From contig CAXHNV010000001.1 of NCBI GenBank assembly GCA_964017965.1, positions 248,001 through 312,000 of the forward strand: DNA of 64,000 bases. The letters run 5' to 3'. Shown here one piece after another: positions 21,301 through 36,300 of the stretch. Both the position numbers and the translations under genes were made by a program. A model generated the notes under the pieces. It did not search any database. It saw only the letters and a list, made by a program, of their open reading frames with translations, and was not told where the DNA came from. Source of the stretch: UBA2883 sp964017965 (GTDB lineage: Bacteria > Cyanobacteriota > Vampirovibrionia > Gastranaerophilales > Gastranaerophilaceae). The first letter of the stretch is position 1; each line of letters begins with the position of its first letter.

Positions 21301-24300
21301 AACACTGTTATATAAGTTATCTGTACCTGAGATTTCTATAGTACCGTTATTGATAATACTTGTATAATATGTATTTTCACCTGATGTTGATAGTGTACCA
21401 ACGTTTTCGATTGTATTTTCAAATCCTGTTGCAGCTTTGCCTATTTCAACGTTATTAAAGCTTAACTGACCTTTGTTAAAGATTGCTGTTCCTTGATTGT
21501 TCAATAATCTTACATTTGTAAGGTTAACTCTTGCTGTTTCTGATTCAATATCAAATGCTGAAACCTTCTTAACATCAGAAATAGTACCAATATTTTGGAT
21601 AGTAACATTACTGATATTCAAAGTAGTATTATTGTTTGTAACTTCGAATAATGAGTGGTAAACGTTTTTGTTTTCAACAACTTTACCGTCAACGATATTG
21701 TAGCCGACACCGTCAATAACATCGTTACCGCCTTCACGACCAACGATATTAAATATGCCTGCTGCAGTTACACCAACATCTTCTTTTACGTAATATACGT
21801 AATCAGCAGGTGTACCTTCAAAAGTGAATGTTCTGTGAGCATAGTCGTTTGCAACGTTATCATACTGGTTAATTACTCTCAACGTGTCTTGTTCCAAACT
21901 GTTGTATACTCTGATACTATCGTTTGTTGTATTTGTTGATGTAACTTCAAGTTTCTTTTCACCGATAAAGTCTGACGCTAAAATATTGATATATTTGATA
22001 TCGCCGTTATCAACTACGTGACGTTTGCCTTCAAACTCGTTGCCTTCGATATCGAATACATAAGATTTGTTCTTAAGTTCATCAGATAACTGTAATCTAG
22101 GTGCGCTGTTTTCTGCGAACAAGATTTGTAACTTAGTTCCGTTATCTTCCTGTCTTAATTTAACACTGAAATCAGAAACAGTGATTATACCTGATGAACC
22201 GTTACCTAATATCAACTTGTCACTGTTATTATTAGCAAAGTCTAAGTCTAATGTAATAAACGCATTGTCAGAAACAAGGTTTGTGAATGAATAAGTGTTA
22301 TAAACATCATCCTTCAAATCAATAACAGAATTTGTAAATCTGTAGTTTGTAAACGTAGTATTACCATTACCGTCTGTTGCATAATCAAAGCTGCCTAAAG
22401 TAACAACAGAATCTTTGAATTGGATTGTATTATAGTTATGTCCTGTTGTATAACCGTCTTCATCGATTGAGAAGATATTTTCAGCTAATGTATAGTTTAC
22501 TCTTTCAACATCCGCAGGAGCATTATCCGCTTTACCAAATACAGCAGTAATATTATCACCTCTTAATGAGATAACTGATTTATTTACAGCTCCGCCGTCT
22601 GCTGTTAATGAGTTGTTTGTAAATCTTACGCTATCACCTAAGATGAAGTTGCTGTAGTTAATACCGTAAGTTCTTTCAATATATACATCACCACTGTTGA
22701 TGTATTTCATACCGCCAAATACGTTTGAAGTTTCTCTATCTGATTGTACATTACTCAATACATCTAATCTTGCAGTTGTACTGTCACCGTATTGATAGTA
22801 ATCACCTTCAAAATTAGCGTTTGATTCATCAGAAGTAATAACGATATTTACACCGCTATTGTTTACAGTACCTGTACCGCGAATGTTAGCGTTTGAAACA
22901 TTAACAACACCATCACCGTTAACACCTTTTTCGAATGTTAATGATGTGCCTTCACCGTTCAAGATAACCACAGCGTCTGATGTCATCTTATCATTTTCAC
23001 TAAGTGTAAGAGCAGTGCCTAACATTCCACCCTCAGCTAACGGAGTAGAATTCAATGTTAATGTACCGTTATTTAATTCTACGTTAACATCATTAGCTAT
23101 TGTAGAGTTAGCTGTCAATGATAATTTTGCAGCATTATCCAACACGAATGTACCGCTGGTTGCAAACAAGTTTACACCGGTACTTTCAAGTCCGTCAAAC
23201 TTGAATGTTGAATTGATGATATTTAATGTAGTATCTGTACCTAACAAATCACCAAAAGCCATTGTCAATACTGCATTATCAAGTGTTAATGTTGAACCTG
23301 ACAACAAGTTAACTATTTGAAGGTCTTCAATTGATACTTGAGCCGCATCAGTGCCTTTCAAGATTACGGTACCTTCAATATTCAACGTACCGTTAGCACC
23401 TAAGATATTAGCACCAACTAATGAAGTTGAACCAACAGCAAAGTTGATTGTACCTGTATTAGTGATTTCAGAATTGAATACATTTCTGATTTCTGTACCG
23501 TTATAATTATCAAATACTATATAAGCGTCTTCACCGTCTGCATTAGTAAATGTATAGTTATCAATATTGATTGTACCTCTATTCAATACAGTGTTGCCGT
23601 TAGCATAACTATCAATCTTAACACCGTTCATATTCAAAGTACCAGCGTTATATATAGCGTTTCCGCCGTTATTTGATAATACAACGTTATTCAAAGTAAC
23701 TCTGGCTGAATCACCTGAGATATCTAATACAGAAGCATTTCTTGAGAAATAAACTCTGTCGTTCATTGCAGCGTTTTGGATAGAAACATTATTGATATTA
23801 ATAATAACGCCGACTTCTGACGCTACAAACATTGAGTAGTTACCTGTTGCGTTGATAACGTCATACAATACAGTATCACCGTCCATACCTCTAATCATAC
23901 CGTTGACATTCAAAGTACCGCGAACAGAGTTACCTGTATTAGCAATCATTTCATAAGTTTGATATCCGTCAACATCAGTATCTGCAAGCTCTGTAAAGTT
24001 GAAGTTTCTAATATTATTACCGTCAAATCTAGCCATATTCAACGCTTGAAGTGCATCTTGTCTGTCAGCTATCTTCAATAATAAGCTGTCAAAGTTGCTG
24101 CTGCCTGCTGATTTAGCTAATTCAAGTGCTTTTGTACCGATAAACTGGTTATAGTTAATATCGTTTTTAACACCATATACAAATCTTGTTTGAACATCTT
24201 TTCCAAGTGCTAACTGTCTGTTATCACCTGAGAACAATACTTGAACAATTCTATCGCCTGCTTCTGTAGAAGCGTCAGGTAATAAGTAGTTAATATTTGA

Positions 24301-27300
24301 AATAAGAATTGTGCTTTCTAATGCATTGTCTAACATATTAGAAGTGAATGTTAATGTATCAGCTTTAATATTATATAAGTCAAAGTTGATTACATAGCTT
24401 GATTGACTATCCAACTGCATATTGCCGAATCTGTAGTCATTAATATAACCGTTACCTTTACCAAGACCCGCTGTTAAATCAACAATAGCGTTTTGGAATC
24501 TGTATACGCTTTGACCTGAAATATCGTATTCATTACCTGCAGATTGGAATTTACCCATATATACGCGTGAGTTTTCAAACGTAATTGTATTGTTATAACC
24601 GTTTTCAATACCTTCAGCTAAAACGTAATCAGCAGAAGTAGCAGCCGTGAACTTGATATTCACACCGTTAATACCGTTTGCAATTGATACAACATCTTTA
24701 TTAACAACACCGCCGTCAGCTGTTGTTGCTGTGTTAGTGAATGTTGTTCCGTTACCGTTCATTATTATATTAGAGTAATCAATTGCTTTATCTCTATAAA
24801 TATCTACAGAGCCGTTATTGATATAGCTTTCACCGCCAAACATTGAACCTGTTGTTTCAACTCTCAAGCTGCCTGTTTCTTGAATATATTTACCGCTGAA
24901 TCCTGATTCATCAGCTGCAATAGTCAAGTTCATATCTTTGTTAGTGAATTGAGAATCACTATCACCAACTAATACGTTGTTTTCATCGAATGTGAATGAA
25001 TCAGCACCGTTATTCAAGCCTGATTTCATCTCTAATTCAGAGTTTACAAGCTTGATAGTTGCACCATTCCAAACATCGCCTGTAGTGAATATAAACTTAG
25101 CTGTATCTTTATGGTTTTTAATTTCTAAAGAGCTATTTTCTGTAATACTCAAATTAACATCGTTATTTATATCAGAAAGTTCATCAATTGATAACTCGCT
25201 TGCACCAAGGATGTTGATATTACCGGCTTCTGCGATAATTCTGCCGTTAGAAGTTACACCTTCAATAGTCAATTGAGTTTGAGCATTCTTAAGGTTAATA
25301 ATACCTGCCCAGTTATCAAGAGAATCAACATATACAGAAGCAACATTAACATCAGAACCGATAACATTGATTATAGAGTTTTCATCAACAGATAATAATA
25401 CATCTTTAGCGATTGAACGAGCTTTATCATCAGTACTGATTACGTTGATAGAGCTGTTATTAACAACATCACCGTTAACAACATCTTTAACAGAAACAGT
25501 ACCCATAGCAGCGTCAATTGTTGAATCAGTATCAGCAATAACACCTTCTATCTCAATAGTACCGGTGTTAACGATTTCACCGCTCCATACATCGCCAATG
25601 TTCAAGTATACATTGCCTGCGTTTTCGATTACAGAACCTGCTGCAAGGTTGATTATTTGGTTACCAGTAACAGTTGCACCGTTACCAACAACCAACTTAG
25701 CAGCTATATTGTTATAACCAATATTAAGATATCCGTCATTACCTCTAAGCGTATTATTCAAATATACATCGCCACCAAGGTTAATTGTACCGATATTTTC
25801 TACAAGAGAATTAAGTTCAATTCTACCATTTTTAACCCCTTGTACAGTATTGATTATACCTTCGTTGAAGATAGCGTTTGCTGTACTATCAGCTGCATCC
25901 GGAGCGTCAAATATAACATCTGCAAGAACCATTGTTCCTTTGTTATAAACCGCATTACCTGCGTTGTTTGTGAATCTTACGTTATTCAAATCAACTGTGC
26001 TGTCAGCGTTTTCAACATTGAATACAGACGCAGTCTTATCAGCTATAACACCTGCATTAGTGAACTGAACATCAGAAACATACATTTGTGTTTCTTTTTG
26101 TACATTAAACATTGAATAATGGTTTTCGCCTGCATCGATTACAGAATAAGCAGAATCAGCAGTTGGAGCACCAACAATTTCGTATCTTCCGCTGCCTACT
26201 GTTTCAAGGTTAACTGTCATAACATAGTTGTTATTAGTTTCAGTAAATACAAACTGTCTTGCAAATACATCACTACCAGCAAGGTTTTCCGGTGTATCGT
26301 ATTTAGTTATTTCGTTCAAGATATCTAAAGTTATGCTGTTATAGATTTCGATACTGTCAAATGTTGAAGCGTCTGTTGATGTCTTATCATCATAGTTAAC
26401 TAATCTGATAGCTTTAGTACCTAAGAAATCACCGTTTGTGATTCTTACAATATTGTTTGTACCGTCGTTAACCATTCTTGTTGAATCAACATCGTATACC
26501 CATGTTTTAGCAGCCATTTCATCGGTCAAAGCAAGAGTAACATCTGCAATCTTATCAACAAGAACCTTGATTACGGCACTGTCGTGTTGTGCAGGGTTAA
26601 TAAAGTTAATATTAGATAATCTAATAATATTATCCATATCAGCGTTCGCAACCGCGCCAATCTTGATTGTATCAGCTAAAGCTTTGCTTAAATCAACATC
26701 GATTTCGAATAAAGCGTTATTAGCAGAAAGTGTTCCAAAGTTATACTGATTCAAGTAAACAACGCCTTCTGTTGTTTCAGTAGGTTCAACATTACCATTC
26801 TTAAAGCTTACAACTGCATTATCAAATACGTATTTTGTAACAGCATAATCTGTATCTAATAACAATACATTTGTAGATGTAAATTTAACAGTATTAACAC
26901 CGTTTGCAGACTCTATAGCGTTCAATGTATAAACTGAATCAGCGTCGGCACCTTTAAATTCTGCAAGAGCTCCGTCACCTGCAAAGCTGAATACATCAGA
27001 GTTTACAGCACCGCCATAAGTAGTGTTAGTCAATTGAGTATTAGAACCTAATTTAACATTGCCATAATCAATTGCATTGTTAGAACCTGTATAATCAATA
27101 GAAACTGTTCCGCCTTGAATATCTTTTAATGAATGTGTTCCGTCATATTCACCGAAGATTTTTCCGGTAGCAACACCGTCATTTATAACGTTCAATGAAC
27201 CTGATTTTTGAGTATAAACACCTTTATAAATGCCTGATTCATCAGATTTCACATTGATATCAACTCCGTCATTTACAAAGTTAGCAGTTGTTGATTCTGT

Positions 27301-30300
27301 CTTAATAACAGAATTTGTAGTAAGTTCTAAAGCAGAGCCGTCATTTAATCCGTTTGCAACAGTAATCGTAGTTCCGTCAGCAAGAACAACATTAGCGTTA
27401 TTAGACCATACATCACCGTCAGCTAATGTAATATCTTTAGCAAGATTCAATGTACCTGCTGTTAATACAACATTAACAACATCTGCGATTGAAGAATCAC
27501 CCGCATAGTCAAATACACCGTTAACAAGTTCAAATGTACCATTTTCAGCAGTCAATACACCGTTGTTACCTGATGTTCTTGAACCGGTGAATCTTAAATA
27601 GCCTGTATCACCTTTTAATACAATCTTACCGGTAGTATTCCAGATATCGTTTGTAGCAAGATTCATAACAACTTCTGAACCAACAACATTCAAAACACCT
27701 GTTGATGATACATTGATAGCAAAGTTATCATCAGTAATTCCTGAGTTTTCAGTAACAGTAACAGTACCGAGGATGTTCAATCTTGAAGTAGCCGCATTCG
27801 CAAGGCTAATTGCAGAGTTTAAGATATCAGTACCACCAAAGTTGAATACTGAGTTATTACCTGCAACGATACCGCCATTATATGTAGTAGTTACAAACTC
27901 ATTAGACATAACTGTAGCATTATTAGTCAACAATCCGCCAATAGTGTTGTTAATAGTTTCAACACCGCCGGCAACACCTAAATTCATAATACCGTTGTTT
28001 ACAACACTTGAATTAAACTCATTAACTCCAGCAATAACATTCATTATATTAGCGTTAACAAGAACATTGTTATCTGCACTGTCAGCAGCATTAAACGTAA
28101 CATTTTTCAAGTTCAATGTGCCTGCATTGTAAACCGCATTACCACCGTTATTGTTAAAGATAACGTCATTAACATTAACAATCGCATCACCAGCCGTAAT
28201 ATCAAGAACAGAAGCGTTTTCAGATTTATCAGCCTTAGTATTCATAACTGCATTTTGAATAGTTAATGTATTCAGATTCAATGTTACACCGTTTTGAAGG
28301 ATTACAAACATTGAATACTCACCTTGAGCGTCTAAAATATCTGTTTTACCTTTAAATCCGTTAACAGTAACTTCGCCTGTACCAGTTTCACCGGTGTTAG
28401 CAGTTAATTTATAAACTTCTGTATCATACTTATCAGTGAAATTAAACACTCTTGTTTTGTGAATATATGTCTTGTCAGCAGAGAAGCCCTTATTGATTGT
28501 AGCAAGTAAATCTAATGAAGGTGCTGTTGTTGTGATTTCAATAGCGTCAAATACACCGTCACGTAAAGTCTTGTCATACTGTGCAAGTCTCAAGCCTTTT
28601 GTTCCGATAAAATCGCTGTATACAACAGTTACAACATCTTCAATTACATCAGTTACATATTTATCGATTGAGTAATCCCATGTTTTAGCTTTCAACTCAT
28701 CGCTCAATTCAAGAGTGATATTAGAGTTTTGTAAATCACCTTTCAAGATTTGGATAATACCTTGATTAGTTTGGTTTTCATTGATAAAGTTGATAGATGT
28801 TAATTTAACAACACCTAAAGAACCTGCAGCAACTTCGATTGTATCAGCCGCATTTTCTTTGCCTGCTGCAACAATGATTGAACCGTCATAAGCTATTTCG
28901 TAATCTTTGAATAGAACAACGTCTATGCTGTATTCTGTATTGTTAGAAGATAATCTTCCAAGATACATATTGTCAACAGTGTTGAGAGTTAAATCACCCA
29001 ATGCACCGTTTGAAAGGTTAACAACAGAATTGCTTAATATCAACGTAGGAGCTGTTGTTCCATGAGAATTTACAACCAATGTATTCAATGATGTATTAGA
29101 TGAATAGTTATTCAACGTAATTGTATTCATTGTCAACTCACCGGAAACAAGGTTTACAGATGAATTTGTCAAGAACTCTTGCGGATTTACCGTATCTTTA
29201 GCATCCATAGTAACAGCAACATCATTGATAGTGATATTTGCATTGTTTACATAATTATAGAAGTTAACAGCAGGGCTGTTTTCAGTACCTGTAGTATTAT
29301 TAACAACATTGATATTAAATCTGTTAATAGGAGTTGCTGCTTCATAGCCTGTAATGATATCGTAGAAGCTAATTACGCCTAAGTCTGCAACACTCAAAGT
29401 CAATGTAGGTATAGATGAAACAGAGCTGTCGATATATATAGCGTTAGAAAGACCGTTAGCGGTATTACCTTTGAATATTGTTTCTTTATCACCGACAGCA
29501 GCAATTGTGAAGCTTGTATTTGCGTAAATAGCACCACCTAAATCGTTTGCTTTGTTATTGATAAATTCACCTGAAATAACAGCGTTTCTGGTTGAATCGA
29601 TATAGATAGCACCGCCTCTGTCTGCAGTGTTTCCTTCATCAGCACCTTCACCGCCGAATGTTGCAAATATATTAGCAGCAGATGAACTTCCAAGATAAAT
29701 CGCACCGCCTAATGCAGCCGTATTACCTTTGAATTGAGTGTTACCTGAAATATTCAAAGTTGAAGCGTTGTTAGTAATCGCAGCACCGTTAACACCAGTT
29801 AAACCGGAGAATGTATTTGAACCTTCAATATTAACAACACCGTTTCTTGCGTTATTGATTGCAGAATTGAAGATGTTCATTCCCTTAATGTTCACGGTAC
29901 CTGCAGAGTTATCGATTCCTGCATTAAATACGTTTGAACCGTCGATACTAACAAGACCTGATACGTTTCTAATCATTGTACCAAACTCGTTTGTACCTGC
30001 GATATTTAATTTTGCTTTGTTACTGTATACATATATTGAGTTATTGATTCCGGTAGCATCAGCTGTATTTGGAGCTAAGAATGTTACAGAATCAAAGTTT
30101 ATAACACCGTCATTAACGTATACTGCATAACCTTCGTTTTCTTCAAAGATTACGTTCTTAACAGTTGCGCTTGCTTCTGAATTCAATACCATAAGAACAG
30201 AAGTGTTATAAGTAGGTAATGATGAAACAGCGTTTCTGATAGTTACATCAGAGATAACCAAATCAGTTACACCTGATACAACAAACATAGAGTATCTGTC

Positions 30301-33300
30301 ATTAGAATTAGCGTTCTTAGCGTCGATAATTGATGTCTCTTTATTCAAGCCTTCAACATTCAATTTACCCGCAGAAACAACGCCAAGGTTTTGTGACATA
30401 TTATAAACATACTGAACAACTGTATCATCAGGATTTACATCAGGAGTTGCATATTCTCTGAATCTGAAGAATCTAGGTTGAGTAGTTTCAGTTATAACGA
30501 TTTCATTAAATGCGTCTTTTTGGTCTTTTACATAGATTTCTATACTGTCATTATATGTAGAACCTTCATATTTAGCTTCTCTGATACCTTTTGTACCCAA
30601 GAATGTGTCGATATAAACAACATATCCGACACCTTCAACCAAACAATCGTCTTTAATTTGTTGGCTCCAAACTGTAGCTGCTTTGTATGCGCTATCTAAA
30701 GTTAATGACATCTTATCAGACGCACCTGAAAGGATTTGAACCAATCCTAATGAGTGGTCAATATCAAAGTTAGCAAAATCAATATTAGAGATTACAAAGT
30801 TACCTGCTGATTCAGCACCGATTACAAACGTATCGGCAACTTTTGTATCCGCAGGGTCAACAGGAACTGCAAACTTAGCACCGTCAACAACTTTTGCCAT
30901 ATCAATATCAATATTGAATGCAGCGTTATCAGTAGTTTTTAAAGTACCGAAGTTATAAGATTTTAATTCGTTATCTTTTGTATCAACAAGAGTATTCAAG
31001 CCGAATGTATAAGCTGTCTTATCAGAGTAATCAGTATCCATAAGCTTGATATTAGAGTTTCTGAAACTAATTGTATTTGCATTCGCTGCTGTATAACCGT
31101 GTAAATTATACTCAGCATTAGCAGAAGCATTAGAATCAGTCAGGTTAGTGAATAAAGCAACAGCACCGGTTGCACCGTCAGCGAATGTAACGATATCTGA
31201 TTTTACAGAACCGCCTGCTGAATAGTTTGTATATTGAGTATCAGAACCTAATACAAATCCGCCGTAATATGCTTTGCTGTCAGAATCGTTATAATAGTTT
31301 GTTCCGCCGTCAAAGATAGTTACAGTACCGGAGTTGATATTTTTAATTCCGCTAAATACTTTACCGTTATTGTTAGTATCACCGTTATAATTGTTCAAAT
31401 AAACAGTCATACTACCGAGTTTAGTATTATCTGCAGCGCTTGCTGTCTGGTTATAAACACCTTCGAATGAAGATAAATCTTTTCTAATAACAAGATTTAA
31501 ACCTGCATTATCATAAGTTGAAGCAGCGTCACCAATCAATTGAGAATCCTTATTGAATTCAAATATTGAATTTGCTGTCAAATCAGAATCAGTAGCAAAG
31601 CTTGAACCTACAAGTTCAACTGTACCAATCCAGCTATCACCTGCTGATAATCTCAATACAAGCGCTGTATCTGTATTATCAACATAGTTATCAGCTTTCA
31701 AAGTAGTATTTGCACCGATAGAAACAAGTGTCGCATCATCTAAATTGCTGCCTTTAGTTAATGTTAACACTGTATCAGCGCCTGTTGATTCTATAGATAA
31801 TTTGTTAGCACCAACAGAAGTAATGCTGCCGTTAGAAGTCAAATCTTTATAAACCAATATCGCAGGATTATTTGTATCAGGGCTTTCTTCCAATACTACA
31901 ATACCTGTCCATTTATCGTTAGAGTTGAATGTAACTTTACCGCCTGAAACTTGTAAAATACCGTTAGTTGCTAATTCCATAGCAACTTCTTCTGTTATAT
32001 TACCGGTTGAACCGACAACTGTTTTAACTAATTCAACACCGTCAGCAGGAACAACACCGTCAATATACAAAGTACCGTTTCCTGTAATGTTAGCACCTAT
32101 ATTAGCGTTGTTAAACAATCTGATTTCACCGGTATTAGCAACATCACCCAAGAAGTTAACTTCACCGGCTGTAAAGTACATTTTACCAGTGTTTGTAATT
32201 CTATTGAATGTATTTTTAATATCATCGGTATAATTTGGATTTACAGTAGTTTGAACATTGATATTACCGCTATTCACAACATCACTGCTAAACACGTTTG
32301 TACCATATAAGTTTGCAGTGCCAACGTTTTCTAATGAATTTGAAGACATCATACCGCCTGCATTGAATACTACATCATACATATTCAATGTACCTGCGTT
32401 ATATACTGCATTTCCTTTATTTTGGTTAAAGATTACGTTTTCTAATGTAACTGTTGAAATTGCTGATTCGATATCAATTACGGAACCTTTCAATTCAACA
32501 CCGTCATCATCTACATTATTAGCATTATTGATAGCAACATTAGAAATATTTAAGTTAGTACCGTCTTTATCAACAACAAATAATGAATGATTGTTAGCAT
32601 TAATTGTATCGTTAACAGCACCGTCTGCACCCAATCTGCCCGTTATGTTGAAAGTACCAACAGCAGTGCTGCCAGAGCTTCTTGAAACATTATAAACAGC
32701 TTCTTCATCATCAGCTACAGCAGCGCTAAACATATTGAATTTTCTAACTACTTCGCTGCCTGCATCATAAGTATTGATTTCTCTTAATACATCATAACGT
32801 CTGTATACATCAATTAAGATACTGTCATTAGCAAGTGAATTAGCGTCAAACTTAGTTACACCAAGTGATTTTTCACCTAAGAACTCATTGTAATCAATAG
32901 AAACAACACCGCCTGGTTGAACAAATCTTCTATCAGTTATTTGGTAATACCAAATTTTATTAGCCAATTCTTCTGATAGCTCAAGCGCAACATTACTAGA
33001 AGCTGTTGAAAGGATTTGAATGATTCCAACTGCGTTAGGGTCTAGGCTGTTAACAAAGTTGATATCAGTAATCAATATATTTCCTGCTGAATTTGCGTCT
33101 GCAACAACAATAGTATCAGAGATTCTATTATCATCTGTTTGGTCAGCTACAGCAACTTTTGTATCTTCAACAAAACCTGCTAAATTGATATCAATCTTGT
33201 ATGAAGTGTTGTTGTTATTTAATCTGTTAAATGTGTAAGCACTATATATAATATCGTCTTCTTGCTGCATATCAATTACAGAATCATTGAATTGATAAGC

Positions 33301-36300
33301 TGAGATTGTTGAATAATCAGTAGCGCTTAAGACAACGTTAGAATTATTAAAGATAATTGTATTAAACTGACCTGCATTATCAGCAGCAATCGCACCTAAT
33401 TTATAGTTTGCAACTTCGCCTTCTGCATAGTTGTTAAATGTAGCTGTTGCATATTCACCGGTAAACTTGATAACTGTATCATTGATTACACCGCCTGTAG
33501 ATGAGTTTGTGAATGATACTCTGTCAGTTTTTGTACCAACAAGATTAAAGTTATTATAAGCAATATCTTTATCAGAGGTAATATTTACAGAACCTGAGTT
33601 AATTTCTTTTTCACCTTTGAAAACAACACCTTGTTCAGTAACAGTCAGACTAGGAGCTCTGTCTGCAACATCATCTCTATTTTGTATATATTTACCTGTG
33701 AATGAGCTGTTATCAGCACTAATAGTTAAGTCTACACCCTGGTTAGTGAATGTAGAAGCAGCTTCGCCTTCAACATCAACATTAGATAATTGAGAAGCTT
33801 TAGCCAAATTCATTGATGAATCACCGTTCAAACCTGTTGAAATAACCATATTTGAATTTGTAATAACAACATTAGAATCAGTCCATGTATCTCTGCCGGT
33901 TAATAAGAATGCGTCTGTACCGTAGCTCATTAACTGCATTTCACCGCCGGTCAAGTTTATAGCCAATTCGTATCTTGAAGTTCTTGAGAATGTATCACCT
34001 TCATATATTCTCCATACACCGTCTAATAAATTGAATGTACCTGAGTTGAAAGTAAATACTCTATCTGTTTCAAAATAGTTTTTAGAACCGTAGTAGTTAA
34101 TAACACTTGCGTCATTAGGTAAGCCGTTAACAGTAGCACCTAAAACGATAGTACCTGATACGATATCGTTAGAATCTAAATCTAATCGACCGTCATCAAC
34201 ATTAACAGTTGAACCTGCAGCAATAGTCAAATTGTTATCTTTACCAACAATACCGCCTGTATAAATAGTAAATACACCACCGTCATTAACTTGAACATTA
34301 GAAGCAATATTCACATCAGGAATAATTTCTGCTTGCAATACTGCATTACCATTAACGATAAATTTGCCTGCGTTATTTATTGTATTAGTGAATAATGTTT
34401 TCTTATCATCAGCTGATTCAACAAAAATATTAGAGTAATTGCCGACAACACCTCTAACAGTAACATCATCATTGAATGTCAATGTACCGCTATAATGAGT
34501 TACAGGACCTGAAACAACAGATGTACCACCAATATTCATTGAACCATAGTTACCGATTGCTGCACTGAATGTATTGTTACCTGTAACGTTAATAATACCG
34601 TCACGAGCGTTAGTAATATTAGTTGCAAAAATGTTGTTTCCGTCGGCAGTTGAATCAATATTGATTGTACCGCGAAGGTTAAAGATAGAGTTGTCTGTAG
34701 AAGCAAGCCCTTCTTTATCAACAGCTTCAAAAGTAACATTATTAAATACAACGTTTGCAGAACCATTATTATATACTGCATAACCCGCGTTGTTTCTAAA
34801 GATTACGTTATTCAACGCAACTTTTGCATTTGAATTATTGATATAGAATACTGATGTTGCCTTAGCTTCATCAATTACAACAGCATTTGTAAACGTAATA
34901 TTATCAACTGTCATATCAGTTACATTACGCATATTAAAGAATGAATAATTTCCGACAGCGTCAAGAATAGAACCTGATTCAAAACCTTTGATAGCAAATT
35001 GGCCTTCGCCTGATTCGCCTGAGTTGTCAATCAATGTATAAATCTGACCTGCACCGTCAAATTGGAATGTTTTTGTATTATTTGTAGTATCTTTTACAAC
35101 ATATTCATTGACAGATTTTAACAAGTCTTTTTTATCATAATCAAACGCAAGACCGTCGTTCTTTGTAACAATTGATGTTACAACAAGCGATTTTGAACCA
35201 ACAAAGTTAAAGAAATTAACTAATACATTACCGTTTGCATCTGAATAAGTATCTTCAATGGTTGACTTCCATTCATAAGTACCTTCATAAGATAATACTA
35301 ATTCAACTAAATTAAGTCCTTCGCCTGATTTTAATTGTTCTTCTGTATAACCAGCAAGAAGAGCTGAATCATATTGAATTATTCTCAACGGTGTATAAGG
35401 GTCTTGACCGTCATCTTTCACAGGGTCTGTCATAATATTGATAGCGTCAATATACAAATAACCATTAGAATCTAATGACTTAAGATTTATAGTATCAGCA
35501 AGTCTGTTTTCAAAATCAATATCCATTGCAAGATATGTTTTGTTTATACCGTCTTTATCAGTAACAAGTTTAGTGAACTGATAGATATCACAAGTATTAT
35601 CACCGGCAGCAGTCGCACCCTCAACGACTTTGCCGTCAAGGAAGTCTGCAAGTGCATAGTTTGTTAAATTGATATATGAATTATTAAACTGGTAAGTTGT
35701 TGCACCTGCATAGTTATGAAGCGCTTTTGTACCAACGCTTGTACCAGGTGCAGTTAATAATACTTCTGAATTTTCAAATCTGATAGTATTAGCCTTATCA
35801 TTTTGAATATTGTTAGCCAGTTCATATCTTACATATTTTGCGTTTGGAACACCGTTATTGAATACAGCAACAGCGCCTTCACCGATAAAGTTAAGAACAC
35901 CAACCGTATCAACAGTACCGCCGTTTGTAGTTATAACACTTGCTGTATCAGTAGCGTGCATAGTATTAGTAAATTTAGCATTGTCACCAAGATAAACTTC
36001 TTTGTAATCAATAGTGTCTGCTGCTATATTCAAAGTTCCGCTATAAATATACTTAGCACCGCCAAATACAGCTCCGCCGTATAATACATTGGTTACAGCA
36101 TTATTATTTTGTTCATAAATACCTTTATAATTTGATTGGTTACTTGCAATCGTAATATTTATACCGTTATTTATGAACTTAGCGGTTGTTGATTCACCTG
36201 AGATAAAATCATCGTGAACAAGTTGTAAATCGTTTGATTCAATATTATTTTCATTGATATATTTAATACCGTTTAAGATAAACTTAGCATTGTCGGCAAG